Source: Saccharolobus caldissimus
Lineage (GTDB): Archaea; Thermoproteota; Thermoprotei_A; Sulfolobales; Sulfolobaceae
Reading direction: 5' to 3'
Assembly (NCBI RefSeq): GCF_020886315.1
Contig: NZ_AP025226.1
Location: 2,692,001 to 2,756,000 of the forward strand
Length of the DNA stretch: 64,000 nucleotides
The translations under genes and the position numbers were made by a program. Shown piece after piece: positions 45,052-53,787 of this stretch (the first letter of the stretch is position 1; each line of letters opens with the position of its first letter). The notes under the pieces are model-generated. The model was not told the DNA's origin. It saw only the letters and a program-made list of their open reading frames with translations, and made no database searches.

Positions 45052-45224
45052 TTATAAATTATATAAGAGGGTGTATATATTAATATGTAGAATTAACTGT
45101 TGGCAAAATCTGCTATAGTTAGAGAATTACTAAACTTATAATAAATAGTGATAATTATAAAATACATGATTTAAAAAGAATCATGAAAAACTTTATTAAC
45201 TATAAATATGCATTTTAAATTGCC

Positions 45225-46910
45225 ATGAAGCATCCCTATAGTCTAGTTAGGGGTTTATCTTCAACCCAAATTGCAATAATTGTCGCAATAATTGTAATAG
45301 TAATAGTCATAGGAGCAATTGCAGGAATAATGCTAACGAGAAAACCAACACCAACAGTAATAACAACAACAGTAACAAGCACAATAACAACAACACCAGT
45401 GACAACAACAACCACAACAACCGGACCAATAGTATTCTACACATGGTGGGCAACAGAAGGAAAGATTGCACTAAATCATTTGATTCCCGCTTTTGAAAAA
45501 GCTACTGGACTACAAATGCAGCCTTATATAGTTCCGGGAGCAGGAGGTACTAACGCAAAATATGCAATATTAGCATTAATAGAAGCAGGAAAACCACCAG
45601 CAGCCTTCCAGGTACATTTTGGTCCAGAAATGATAAGTTATGTAGAGGCAGCACCTAACGGGGTAAACTCATTTGTAAACATGACACCATACGCAATACA
45701 ATGGGGACTACTAAAGAACGCAGTATATGAAGTACTACAAGCAGGAGCATTCAACGGAACACTACTATCAATACCAGTAAATGTACACAGAGGTGCTTTG
45801 CTATATGTTAACGTGCAATTATTAAGGGAGTATAATTTACCATTCCCATATAACTTCAGCACACTAGTCTATGATACAGTACAACTAGCAGAACACGGAA
45901 TACACCCATGGATGGTACCGGGAGGAGATGGAGGATGGGACCAATTCAACCTATGGGAAGACATATTCCTATCCCTAGCAGGACCACAATTATACAATGA
46001 AATGATATACGGAACAATAAACCTAAACAACGCAACAGTACAAAAACTAATAAACGAGACAAACTACTGGTTCCTAAACTTCACATCCTACGACTACCCA
46101 GGATGGCAATCAATGACATGGACACAAGGACTAACACTACTAGTACAAGGAAAAGTAGCATTCCAAGCAAACGGAAACTGGCTAACAAACTACGCATATG
46201 ACTTCCTAAACACAACAGCCTACCCACCACTACCACAATACATAAACAACTCAAGCGTAACACTAATAGAATCCCCATTCCCAGGAACACAAAACTACTA
46301 CGCACTAGTAATAGACTCCATAGGAATACCAGTAGGACCACAAGAACAACAAGCATTACAATTAGCTCACTTCTGGTCATCTTACCAAGGGCAAGAAGTA
46401 TGGACTAAGTGGAAGGCAGTAACATATTATAAGAATGCTACTGACTGGTTTAATACTCCTGCTCAATGGTATGATTATGAGCAGTTAATTAACGATTCCT
46501 CTCATCCACAAGACTTCGTTTACCAATTATCAGATGGTGGAGTTTTTGACGACGTGTTTGCCCAAATAGACTCTGGATTACTAACACTACAAGAAGTAGG
46601 GCCTGCCGGATTATCAGCATGGAATTCTACATTATACTCAGCAATGCATGAAGAAGAACAACAATGGCTAGAAGCAGCAAAACTAGGACTAGGATACTTA
46701 GGATTCCCTGGTCATCCATTTGCAAACTACTACCCACCATGGGTTATGAACCCATCAATGTATGGATTAAAACAATCTACTAGTAAGCAGAGTAATGTTG
46801 GAGGCATAACAATATCTATGATATTAATAATAACTGGATCACTAATGATAGCTGATACGATAAGTAGAAGGTATTTTGAAAGAAGTATTATATTCCCATT
46901 TAAGAAATAA
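45225..46910 (+). CDS. glcS: Glucose-binding protein GlcS
   Basis: A 561-residue sugar-binding protein. The N-terminus is a class III (pilin-like) signal, SLVRGLSSTQIAIIVAI, of the kind processed by the archaeal prepilin peptidase and assembled into the bindosome. A Thr-rich linker follows (about 45-70). The binding domain starts at FYTWWATEGKI and has typical NGTLLSIPVNVHRGAL and GGDGGWDQFNLWEDIFL. A C-terminal hydrophobic segment follows. Similarity to S. solfataricus GlcS is high. The stretch 45890-46350 uses almost only codons ending in A or C, unlike its flanks. Tataaata lies at 45201-45207, and ctttatta just before it is the better TATA candidate for a leaderless start. Confidence 0.93.
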   Translation: MKHPYSLVRGLSSTQIAIIVAIIVIVIVIGAIAGIMLTRKPTPTVITTTVTSTITTTPVTTTTTTTGPIVFYTWWATEGKIALNHLIPAFEKATGLQMQPYIVPGAGGTNAKYAILALIEAGKPPAAFQVHFGPEMISYVEAAPNGVNSFVNMTPYAIQWGLLKNAVYEVLQAGAFNGTLLSIPVNVHRGALLYVNVQLLREYNLPFPYNFSTLVYDTVQLAEHGIHPWMVPGGDGGWDQFNLWEDIFLSLAGPQLYNEMIYGTINLNNATVQKLINETNYWFLNFTSYDYPGWQSMTWTQGLTLLVQGKVAFQANGNWLTNYAYDFLNTTAYPPLPQYINNSSVTLIESPFPGTQNYYALVIDSIGIPVGPQEQQALQLAHFWSSYQGQEVWTKWKAVTYYKNATDWFNTPAQWYDYEQLINDSSHPQDFVYQLSDGGVFDDVFAQIDSGLLTLQEVGPAGLSAWNSTLYSAMHEEEQQWLEAAKLGLGYLGFPGHPFANYYPPWVMNPSMYGLKQSTSKQSNVGGITISMILIITGSLMIADTISRRYFERSIIFPFKK

Positions 46911-46933
46911 TTTTTTATTATTTTTTAATTTTT
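46911..46933 (+). terminator. T-rich terminator after glcS
   Basis: Three runs of five or six T separated by one to three A-containing bases begin at the glcS stop. Sulfolobus transcripts commonly end in such T-rich stretches. Confidence 0.45.
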
Positions 46934-47281
46934 CCAAATATATGGTGAATTATTTAACGTTTATTCTTTGATACTTTCCTTTTCTACACTCTATTCTTTA
47001 TTCTTGTTACTAGGTATATATTTTTGTAAATAGATTTAAGAAGAAGAATGCCGTCTCAAAGAGGTTTAAGCAATAAAAATTATATACGTGTAAATAGTAA
47101 ATATTTAGATGTTTAAGTGTAAGATGTAAAGTAAAAGCTCAAAAGAATCTGTTATTAAAGTAAGTTTATAAGTTTGATAGAGAAATAGGACTTTATGTGT
47201 TATGAGAAATATGAGAAAACTATGATACAACAGAGGAAAGCTAAGAAGCAGAAAGTATTAGAACCAATAGTAAGCAGGTAA
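46934..47281. other. Intergenic region with a possible tiny gene
   Basis: The region is AT-rich. One candidate stands out: ATG at 47195 to TAA at 47279-47281, encoding a 28-residue basic peptide (MCYEKYEKTMIQQRKAKKQK plus eight more). A TATA-like gtttataag lies at 47164-47172, about 27 bases before that ATG. No other structure was seen. Confidence 0.35.
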
Positions 47282-47671
47282 TTAAGAGTTCCTCTTTTTT
47301 GACTTTGAATTCAAATATTTTTTGTAAAGTTTATTTACTTCCCTTTGGCTTACTTTGTTTCCATGGGGTCTTAATCCACCGCTGAACTTTGATGGAATGT
47401 GAAGAACTTCATGAATAATTACTTTAATCTTTTCCTCCTCACTTAACTTAAGAAATTTTTCCGTTATTAATTCTATAACATAGACGGGCTTTAACTCAAA
47501 GGTTTCTAATATTATTTTTGGTATTGCCCATATTCTCGCAATAGCCCTAGTATTTGCCCCGTATGAGTAAACTATTCTAACCCTGCTTAAGTCTATGTAA
47601 TCTAATTTTAACGTCTCCACTATATCCCTTAATGTTTTCTCCTCTTCTAAGGCTCTCTCATATTTTATCAT
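47282..47671 (-). CDS. Putative zinc metallopeptidase-like protein
   Basis: A 129-residue protein with a zinc-binding motif HEVLH in KVIIHEVLHIPSKFSGGLRP, and a further His in RPHG. The first half has VRIVYSYGANTRAIARIW and FELKPVYVIELI, as in a small family of archaeal and phage putative metallopeptidases. It is 6 bases behind the creatininase-family gene and probably co-transcribed. Peptidase activity is inferred from the motif only. Confidence 0.7.
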   Translation of the reverse strand: MIKYERALEEEKTLRDIVETLKLDYIDLSRVRIVYSYGANTRAIARIWAIPKIILETFELKPVYVIELITEKFLKLSEEEKIKVIIHEVLHIPSKFSGGLRPHGNKVSQREVNKLYKKYLNSKSKKRNS

Positions 47672-47677
47672 GAGAGA

Positions 47678-48379
47678 TTAAAGGTTAAAGTTAAGTATTA
47701 AATTTATCAACTCCTCTATTGCCATATTTAGTACTTTCCTTCCTAATTCAGTGTTAATTTGAATGGGCTTATTATCATTTATAACCCCGTAATTATTGGC
47801 TTCTTTAGTTGAATAAATTACAAATACACCGTTCTTTATATTAAAATCTTTAATCTCATTTATCTTCTCTAACTTAACTAGTTTTTCATTAATTACATAA
47901 ATCTTAGAAGTTTCTATACTGCCAGCGTGCAAATCATTAACATCAAATATTTCTCTTTCCTTCTCGTTAAATACGTTAAATATTAGAACTTTAGCATTAT
48001 TATGTAACATGTTGAATTCTCTCTGGACTAATGGTAAAAAGTACGAATTACCGCCGTGACCATTAACTATTATCATTTTATATATTCCCAGATTGTTAAC
48101 TGAGCTCTCTAATATCTCCTTTATAAGGGAAATGGCTGTTTGAAAGGAGATAGTAAGAAAGGGGAATCCTTTATGTTCTATTGAAACACCGTAATATATA
48201 GTAGGAAATAAAATTACCTTATCACTTAATTTCTCTTCTACAGATTTCGCAATATATTCAGCAATTATACTGTCAGTACCCATAGGTAAATGAGGACCGT
48301 GTTGCTCTATACTTCCAATTGGAATTAATCCTATCATATCTTCCCTTATCTCATCTCTCGTAATCTCCAATAGTTTCAT
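47678..48379 (-). CDS. Creatininase-family amidohydrolase
   Basis: A 233-residue member of the creatininase family. Metal-binding motifs are visible: IPIGSIEQHGPHLPMGTDS (Glu, His, Asp), GVSIEHKGFP, and VNGHGGNSYFL. DLHAGSIETSKIY carries another typical His and Glu. In archaea some members are formamide hydrolases of riboflavin/F420 biosynthesis (ArfB), so that role is possible alongside creatinine amidohydrolase. The substrate cannot be decided by eye. Confidence 0.85.
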   Translation of the reverse strand: MKLLEITRDEIREDMIGLIPIGSIEQHGPHLPMGTDSIIAEYIAKSVEEKLSDKVILFPTIYYGVSIEHKGFPFLTISFQTAISLIKEILESSVNNLGIYKMIIVNGHGGNSYFLPLVQREFNMLHNNAKVLIFNVFNEKEREIFDVNDLHAGSIETSKIYVINEKLVKLEKINEIKDFNIKNGVFVIYSTKEANNYGVINDNKPIQINTELGRKVLNMAIEELINLILNFNL

Positions 48380-48525
48380 ATTAATGTAGTATACTCTTCC
48401 ACCTTATTAGCTTAGAAGAGCGAGGCTTGTTCTTCTTTTGCGAATTTTTGTGCTTTGTGATTCACTTTAAATTTTATCAAGGTTAACGTTAAATTCACTT
48501 TCAATCAATTACTATCAATAAAAAT

Positions 48526-50169
48526 TTATTTGCTGAATTTATTCCCTAATTTATTTCCCTTAAATTTCCCATTGCTAGAGACTTTTAGCTTCACTTTCTC
48601 ATTGATTATAAGCAATAAAAATGGAAGTATTAAAAATATTAGGCTGAAATAATATAATTCGCCCTTTAACGGGCTTAACGTATTGTACGAAATATTTGAG
48701 GTTAACTCGATGTATTCTCCATAAGGCTTAGCGTTAGTCCAGAAGTTAGAATAAGGTATAGAAACGATAAAGGGTGGTTTACCCTTAATCACTATTTCAT
48801 TATCGGTAATAACATAATCCTTTACCGGGCTTCCGTTGAGATAATGTACAATCCCCGTGTAATTCTCATTATAATATAATCTTATTGGACCAAAATCTCC
48901 TAATAACTTTAACCAACTATAATTTAAATTCGTAGTAGTAACTATAAACTCCACTGCATCGAAAGGTCCAAAGGACATGTTCGAAAGAAAACCGTTAAAT
49001 CCAGGGAGAGAGCTTAAGCATCTAGAATATGAATCACCATAAGCGTAAACGTAATGTGGATTATAACGGGAGAGGTAATTGTAAAGTGGATAATACCATT
49101 CAGGGATCGGTGAGGGTTTAATATTAAACAAGGAGTAAGTATTAACTCCTAATGCACCAGTACTCGGTAATAATACTATCAAAATTAAGAAAAGTAAGGG
49201 AATTATTAATTGTCTATCTTTTAAGTAAATTAAGCTTAAGTCGAGGAGACCGAAACTTAATAAGTAGACTTTGGTTTGAAAGGTAGTTATAGCAGCCAAT
49301 AGTGCAGATATTACTGGTATGTAAATGTGAAAGTTCTCTATATAGGCGTAAATTAATAGGAGAAATGAAGCGGATGTAAGTAATGCTAAAGAATACCTAT
49401 TCTTGTATACGAAAACAGTAAACATAGCAAACGTTAATAAAAGTACAGAAAATATCTGAGAATACAAAAATAAGCCTAATGATGGGTTATTTGATGGGGA
49501 AACCAAAACTTTAGGGACTATCTCTAGATAAATTAGTACTTCCTCAGATACTTCAGATAAAAATCCGATTAAATCCGCTAAAATGGGGTAAATGAAGAAG
49601 AAGTACTTTCTTTCACGAAAGGAAATTAATATTAAAGGTAATTGAAAGAAGAAGGAGAAGAGAAACATCTGAAAGAAGAATATCTGCCCTATAACCTCAG
49701 TTATACATAAGAATATAAAGTATTTAAAGTTCTGACTAGTTAACGTCTTATACGTTAAGTAAAAAACTATGGGTTGTAACGAATAGATTAATAGAATTCC
49801 CTCTCCATCTCCATCCGCGAAAAAGGAAACAGCAAATGGATTTAGAGTGTAAATTAATGGAATTACTAAACGTTTAATAACACTCTTCTCACGCCTCACT
49901 ATGAAATAGACCGAAATTGGACCTATTATGAAGGCTAAAAAATTTAAAAGTTTAATGGTGTTAAGTTCCCCTAAAGTTAAATATAAATAATATAAAATGG
50001 TTAACGACGGGTTTGATAATCCTGGATTGCTAAACGGAAATATTGCAGTATCTCCCATGATATAGGGAGGAGACTCCAAATAATTCCTTAAACCTATTAT
50101 AAAGATTACCGTAAAAATTATTATAAAAACTATATCATTTCTTCTTTCTTTTAGTCTCACGGAAGTCAC
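48526..50169 (-). CDS. Large multi-pass membrane protein, GT-C-like
   Basis: A 547-residue protein with about ten to twelve membrane helices, followed by an extracytoplasmic stretch (about 360-500) with glycosylation sequons and a last membrane helix and Lys-rich tail. The first loop contains PPYIMGDTAIFPF, an acidic site of the kind found in GT-C glycosyltransferases and related Sulfolobus envelope proteins. I do not recognise a specific family. It overlaps the upstream small membrane protein gene by 35 bases. Confidence 0.6.
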   Translation of the reverse strand: MTSVRLKERRNDIVFIIIFTVIFIIGLRNYLESPPYIMGDTAIFPFSNPGLSNPSLTILYYLYLTLGELNTIKLLNFLAFIIGPISVYFIVRREKSVIKRLVIPLIYTLNPFAVSFFADGDGEGILLIYSLQPIVFYLTYKTLTSQNFKYFIFLCITEVIGQIFFFQMFLFSFFFQLPLILISFRERKYFFFIYPILADLIGFLSEVSEEVLIYLEIVPKVLVSPSNNPSLGLFLYSQIFSVLLLTFAMFTVFVYKNRYSLALLTSASFLLLIYAYIENFHIYIPVISALLAAITTFQTKVYLLSFGLLDLSLIYLKDRQLIIPLLFLILIVLLPSTGALGVNTYSLFNIKPSPIPEWYYPLYNYLSRYNPHYVYAYGDSYSRCLSSLPGFNGFLSNMSFGPFDAVEFIVTTTNLNYSWLKLLGDFGPIRLYYNENYTGIVHYLNGSPVKDYVITDNEIVIKGKPPFIVSIPYSNFWTNAKPYGEYIELTSNISYNTLSPLKGELYYFSLIFLILPFLLLIINEKVKLKVSSNGKFKGNKLGNKFSK

Positions 50170-50320
50170 CCAGATATAAGGCTAATAATAATGATATAAA
50201 GTAGAAGATTGATGAGTATAAAAAGAAACGATAAGAATAAAGAGATATATTATAGATTAAATCCGCACAAACTAGTAAGAGAAAAGCTGAGATACCGATT
50301 AAAGCTTTAACCCACTTCAC
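50135..50320 (-). CDS. Small membrane protein (61 aa)
   Basis: A 61-residue protein with two membrane segments (about residues 4-26 and 32-51) and a strongly basic tail FRETKRKKK. It lies directly upstream of the large membrane protein gene with a 35-base overlap in another frame, so translation is probably coupled. It may be a small partner subunit. The family is not recognised. Confidence 0.5.
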   Translation of the reverse strand: MKWVKALIGISAFLLLVCADLIYNISLYSYRFFLYSSIFYFISLLLALYLGDFRETKRKKK

Positions 50321-50384
50321 TTTAATTATCCTATTATCCCACGTTAAATAACTTTTTCACTATGGTTTCCAACACATAAGATAG

Positions 50385-51620
50385 ATGATAGTAAAAAACG
50401 CTAAACTATTAGATGGAAGGATAGTTAACATAAAAATAGATGGAGAGAGAATTTCATGCATAGGACAATGTGAGGGAGATGAGGAGGAAATAGATGCTGA
50501 ATATAAGTTAGTATTGCCACCATACTTTAACATGCACTTCCACCTAGATAGTGCGTTTACTAACGTTTCCAATAAGAGTGGGACTTTATGGGAGGGAATA
50601 AGAATATGGCAGGAAGTGAAAAATAAGTTAACTGAGGAGGAGGTAATTAGGAATGCTTTAACTGCTGTGAAATTAATGGTAGCTCAAGGTACTTTATGGA
50701 TTAGAACTCACGTAGACGTGACTGAGAAGTCCCTAAAACTACTTAAGGCGATAAAGAAGGTTAAAGAAATGGTAAGGGATATAGCTGAAGTTCAAATAAC
50801 TGCTTTCCCTCAAGATGGTATATTTACTGATAAGGGTAATGATGAATTATTAAGGAAAGCTATTGAAGAAGGCGCAGACAACGTTGGTTTAATCCCCCAT
50901 AATGAGTTGACCAGAGAAGATGGGGTTAAATCGGTTAAGTTTGCTTTTGACTTAGCTAAGGAATATAATAGGGACGTAGACGGACATATAGATGAAACTG
51001 ACGATCCAAATTCGAGATTTTTAGAGGTAGTAGTAAAAGAGACGTTAGATAATAATTGGCACGGTAAAGTGACAGCTGGTCACGTCACTGCAATGCATAG
51101 TTGGGATCCAGCATATAGGTATAGAATTCTACCTCAGGTCGCTAAAGCCGGCATTACTGTAATCCCAAATCCTTTAATAAATGCTGTCCTTCAAGGAAGG
51201 CTTGAGGGATATCCTAAAAGGAGAGGAAATGCACCAATAAAGGAGATGATTAAATTTAATGTTAACGTAGCTTTAGGTCATGATTGCATAATGGACCCAT
51301 GGTATCCTTTAGGATCTGGAAATATGTTACATGTGCTCTTCATGAGTATACATTTAGACCAACTCACTGGGGAAGAGGAACTAAAGTGGTCAATAAATCT
51401 AATAACATTTAATGCAGCTAAGGCGTGGAGAACTGAATACGGAATTGAAATGGGAAAGGAGGCTAATTTACTAGTTACTGATATGGATGATGTAGTAGAT
51501 TTAATCCGATTTATGGAACCGCCAAAATTCGTCATAAGGAAGGGTAAAGTAATAGCTAAGGATGGTAAGTATATATTATTTAATGGGAAATGGGAAAACG
51601 TAAAGAGAAAACCCCAATAA
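50385..51620 (+). CDS. Cytosine-deaminase-like amidohydrolase
   Basis: A 411-residue metal-dependent amidohydrolase. The fold is shown by FNMHFHLDSAFTNV (HxH), RTHVDVTEKSL, GHIDETDDPNSRF, GHVTAMHSWD and ALGHDCIMDPWYPLGSGNM, the order found in cytosine deaminase (CodA) and related N-isopropylammelide enzymes. The conserved Glu and Asp of the catalytic site lie in DETDD and GHDCIMDPW. It likely deaminates cytosine or a related ring compound. It is divergent from the small membrane protein gene. Confidence 0.85.
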   Translation: MIVKNAKLLDGRIVNIKIDGERISCIGQCEGDEEEIDAEYKLVLPPYFNMHFHLDSAFTNVSNKSGTLWEGIRIWQEVKNKLTEEEVIRNALTAVKLMVAQGTLWIRTHVDVTEKSLKLLKAIKKVKEMVRDIAEVQITAFPQDGIFTDKGNDELLRKAIEEGADNVGLIPHNELTREDGVKSVKFAFDLAKEYNRDVDGHIDETDDPNSRFLEVVVKETLDNNWHGKVTAGHVTAMHSWDPAYRYRILPQVAKAGITVIPNPLINAVLQGRLEGYPKRRGNAPIKEMIKFNVNVALGHDCIMDPWYPLGSGNMLHVLFMSIHLDQLTGEEELKWSINLITFNAAKAWRTEYGIEMGKEANLLVTDMDDVVDLIRFMEPPKFVIRKGKVIAKDGKYILFNGKWENVKRKPQ

Positions 51621-52133
51621 TCTACAATACAGTTAAAATTTAAATTTACTAATCAATTAAATTATTTATATGATATTTAATATATTAACTTTAATTATTA
51701 AAAATTCATAGTTTATTTGATAGTATCGCCATTTAGGTATAAATTTATATTTTAAGTAAAAGGTGTCTCTGAGAATCTGAGCTAGACTATACTCCACATA
51801 GAGAATTTCTCCATTTAATGAATTTGTAACTTAATAACGACACTGTCATTTATTTTAACAATATTCTTAAATCACTAATATTACATTTTATTAATTATTT
51901 ATTAAAAACTAACTTTAGCATGCTAGATTCAAGTTAATATTTATATTCTAAATTTTTTCATATATATATATAAAATAACTATACTTGATTATCAATAGTA
52001 TGAAATTATCTCTATTGTTCGCGTCATTTTCCTACAAGATTCCTTTTAAAAACTTTTCATTAGACTTAAATTTGTCATAGAACGTAACTTTCCAATGTGG
52101 ATGCCTAATTATATTCTTGTCTTAAATTATATT
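51621..52133. other. Intergenic region with a MITE
   Basis: No gene is seen. Bases 51719-51847 are a MITE with ISC796-like ends. The remainder is AT-rich; atatatatata occurs near 51960. Confidence 0.5.
51719..51847. mobile_element. MITE with ISC796-like ends, copy B (129 bp)
   Basis: It starts gatagtatcgccatttaggt and ends taataacgacactgtc. The first and last 15 bases are related to the ISC796 terminal repeats, and the interior to copy A. Flanks gtttattt (51711-51718) and atttattt (51848-51855) match at 7 of 8 positions, which fits an 8-bp target duplication as made by ISC796. Confidence 0.72.
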
Positions 52134-52805
52134 ATGGAACAAGCTTATGACTTTGAGGTAGAAGCTCCTCCAGAGATAGTTAGAGATTACCTCATGAATC
52201 CTGAAAACTTAATGAAATATGTTCCTCATTTTAAAGATTTGAAACGAGCCGATGATGGCTGGGAATTATATGTGAGCTGGTTATTTACAATAAAATTAAA
52301 AGTTAAGAGAGTTTTTACTAATACCGATGTTATCTATTTAGTGGAAAAAAGTGAAGGTTTAATAAAGATAAAATCCAGTTTAAGATTCACAATTTTTCCC
52401 TCGAAAGGAGGAATTACTATAGTAAGGTTAGTGTTCTTTTATGAGGGACCATTCGAAAGTATAGTTAAGGGACAAGCTGATGCGTTCTATAAAAAAGGAA
52501 AGGAGGTATTTAAGACTGAAATGACAAAGGAAAAAAGGATAGTAATTCAAGAAAGACAGAATGGCGGAGAGGGAGAAGTACCAATTTACAAAATGAAAAC
52601 AATATTTTCGGGTAAAATAAACAAGGATGAGTTAGAAAAGTATCTGGAAATAGCAATGGCTAAAAGCGTTAATTCAACAGTTGTTGTAATTTTATCTGAT
52701 GAGAGAAATATTGTAGAGATAAAATTTAAAGGAGGAGATCTAGTGTCACAGAAAGGAGAAGTAGAGAGTCTTTCGTCTCCAATAACAATATTAATAAAGC
52801 AATAA
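52134..52805 (+). CDS. SRPBCC (CoxG-like) protein
   Basis: The start is taken at the ATG 52134 (MEQAYDFEVEAPPEIVRDYL), giving 223 residues; a start 13 codons earlier is possible. The N-terminal 150 residues are an SRPBCC/START-type ligand-binding fold like CoxG, with NPENLMKYVPHFKDLKRADD and VRLVFFYEGPFES. The C-terminal 70 residues form a second small alpha/beta unit (FSGKINKDELEKYLEIAMAK). CoxG helps mature Mo-CO-dehydrogenase, and an XdhC gene lies at 21.6 kb, but no Mo-enzyme genes are in the window. Confidence 0.65.
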   Translation: MEQAYDFEVEAPPEIVRDYLMNPENLMKYVPHFKDLKRADDGWELYVSWLFTIKLKVKRVFTNTDVIYLVEKSEGLIKIKSSLRFTIFPSKGGITIVRLVFFYEGPFESIVKGQADAFYKKGKEVFKTEMTKEKRIVIQERQNGGEGEVPIYKMKTIFSGKINKDELEKYLEIAMAKSVNSTVVVILSDERNIVEIKFKGGDLVSQKGEVESLSSPITILIKQ

Positions 52806-52963
52806 AGGTTTTACTATTTTGGAAATTTTTTCCTAGAAAATTATAACTTTCCATCTATCATAATTTAGAATTTTAAACGATTTTATCTTAAATTCACTCC
52901 TTTATAGCTTAAGGGTATCTGACAGTTAATTATAAATATCTAGAAGAGAGAAGAAAGTTACCT

Positions 52964-53383
52964 ATGAGGAGAATATTAGTAGGCTATGATGGTTCTTCTT
53001 ATTCTCAAAAAGCTTTAGATTTTGCAATAGACTTCGCTAAAAAGTATTCAGCTAAATTATATATTGTAGAGGTGATAGATCTTACAGTATTTTATAATGC
53101 TGGAATATTACCACCCTTAGAGGCATCAAAACTTCTAGAAGAAAAGGCTAAAAAGGATATTGCGAATGCTGTAGAAAAGGCTAAGGCTCAGGGTGTTGAT
53201 GCTGAGGGATTTACCTTAGAGGGAGAACCCGCAAATATGTTATTACAATTTGCAACTGATAATCAAATTGATGTAATAGTTGTTGGAAGTAGAGGTTTAT
53301 CTAAAATTCAGCGGTTCTTCTTAGGTAGTGTTTCAAATAAAATCGCTCAAGAGTCTAAGATTCCCGTAATAATAGTTAAATAA
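52964..53383 (+). CDS. Universal stress protein (UspA family)
   Basis: A 139-residue USP with the ATP-binding form: RRILVGYDGSSYSQKALDFA at the N-terminus and VVGSRGLSKIQRFFLGSVSN near the end (G-2x-G-9x-G-S/T pattern). Such proteins bind ATP and respond to stress. The next gene starts 28 bases later, possibly in the same transcript. Confidence 0.9.
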   Translation: MRRILVGYDGSSYSQKALDFAIDFAKKYSAKLYIVEVIDLTVFYNAGILPPLEASKLLEEKAKKDIANAVEKAKAQGVDAEGFTLEGEPANMLLQFATDNQIDVIVVGSRGLSKIQRFFLGSVSNKIAQESKIPVIIVK

Positions 53384-53411
53384 ATAAGGAGGTAAAAGAA
53401 TAGTTCTTTTT

Positions 53412-53768
53412 GTGTTTGGAAAACTCATTTCAGTAATTGATAAACTAAATGAGGGCAATGTAATAGAAGCAGGCAATATGTTACTCGATTTAGCGAGGGA
53501 ATATAAGGATCAAGATAGAATTATAGGATTATTAGCGGAAATAGAGAAGGAAATAAAAGAGTTCAAAAATGATAAGGAATTTCTATATAATTTAGACTCT
53601 CCATTTAGCGAAATGCTTAGAAAAAGCGTCGAGGAAATGAGAGTGTGCAGAGAGAATAAGCTTAAGGCTTTAATTCTCCACACTTTATATATAATAAGTG
53701 AAGGAAATGAAATATTATTAAATATGATTAAAAAGGCAAATATAGGAAAACCAAATACATTTATATGA
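53412..53768 (+). CDS. Helical hypothetical protein
   Basis: A 118-residue mostly helical protein starting with GTG. It contains IEKEIKEFKNDKEFLYNLDS and SEMLRKSVEEMRVCREN; no domain is recognised. It lies between the USP gene and fixC, 19 bases upstream of the latter, so it may be part of the same operon and connected with the FixCX electron transfer proteins. Confidence 0.55.
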   Translation: MFGKLISVIDKLNEGNVIEAGNMLLDLAREYKDQDRIIGLLAEIEKEIKEFKNDKEFLYNLDSPFSEMLRKSVEEMRVCRENKLKALILHTLYIISEGNEILLNMIKKANIGKPNTFI

Positions 53769-53787
53769 CCTTTCAATATATTATCGT

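Noticed and set aside
46081-46380. Minus-strand frame of 99 codons inside glcS
   Set aside because: It is a shadow produced by the codon-biased patch of glcS; Leu/Val-rich without meaning.
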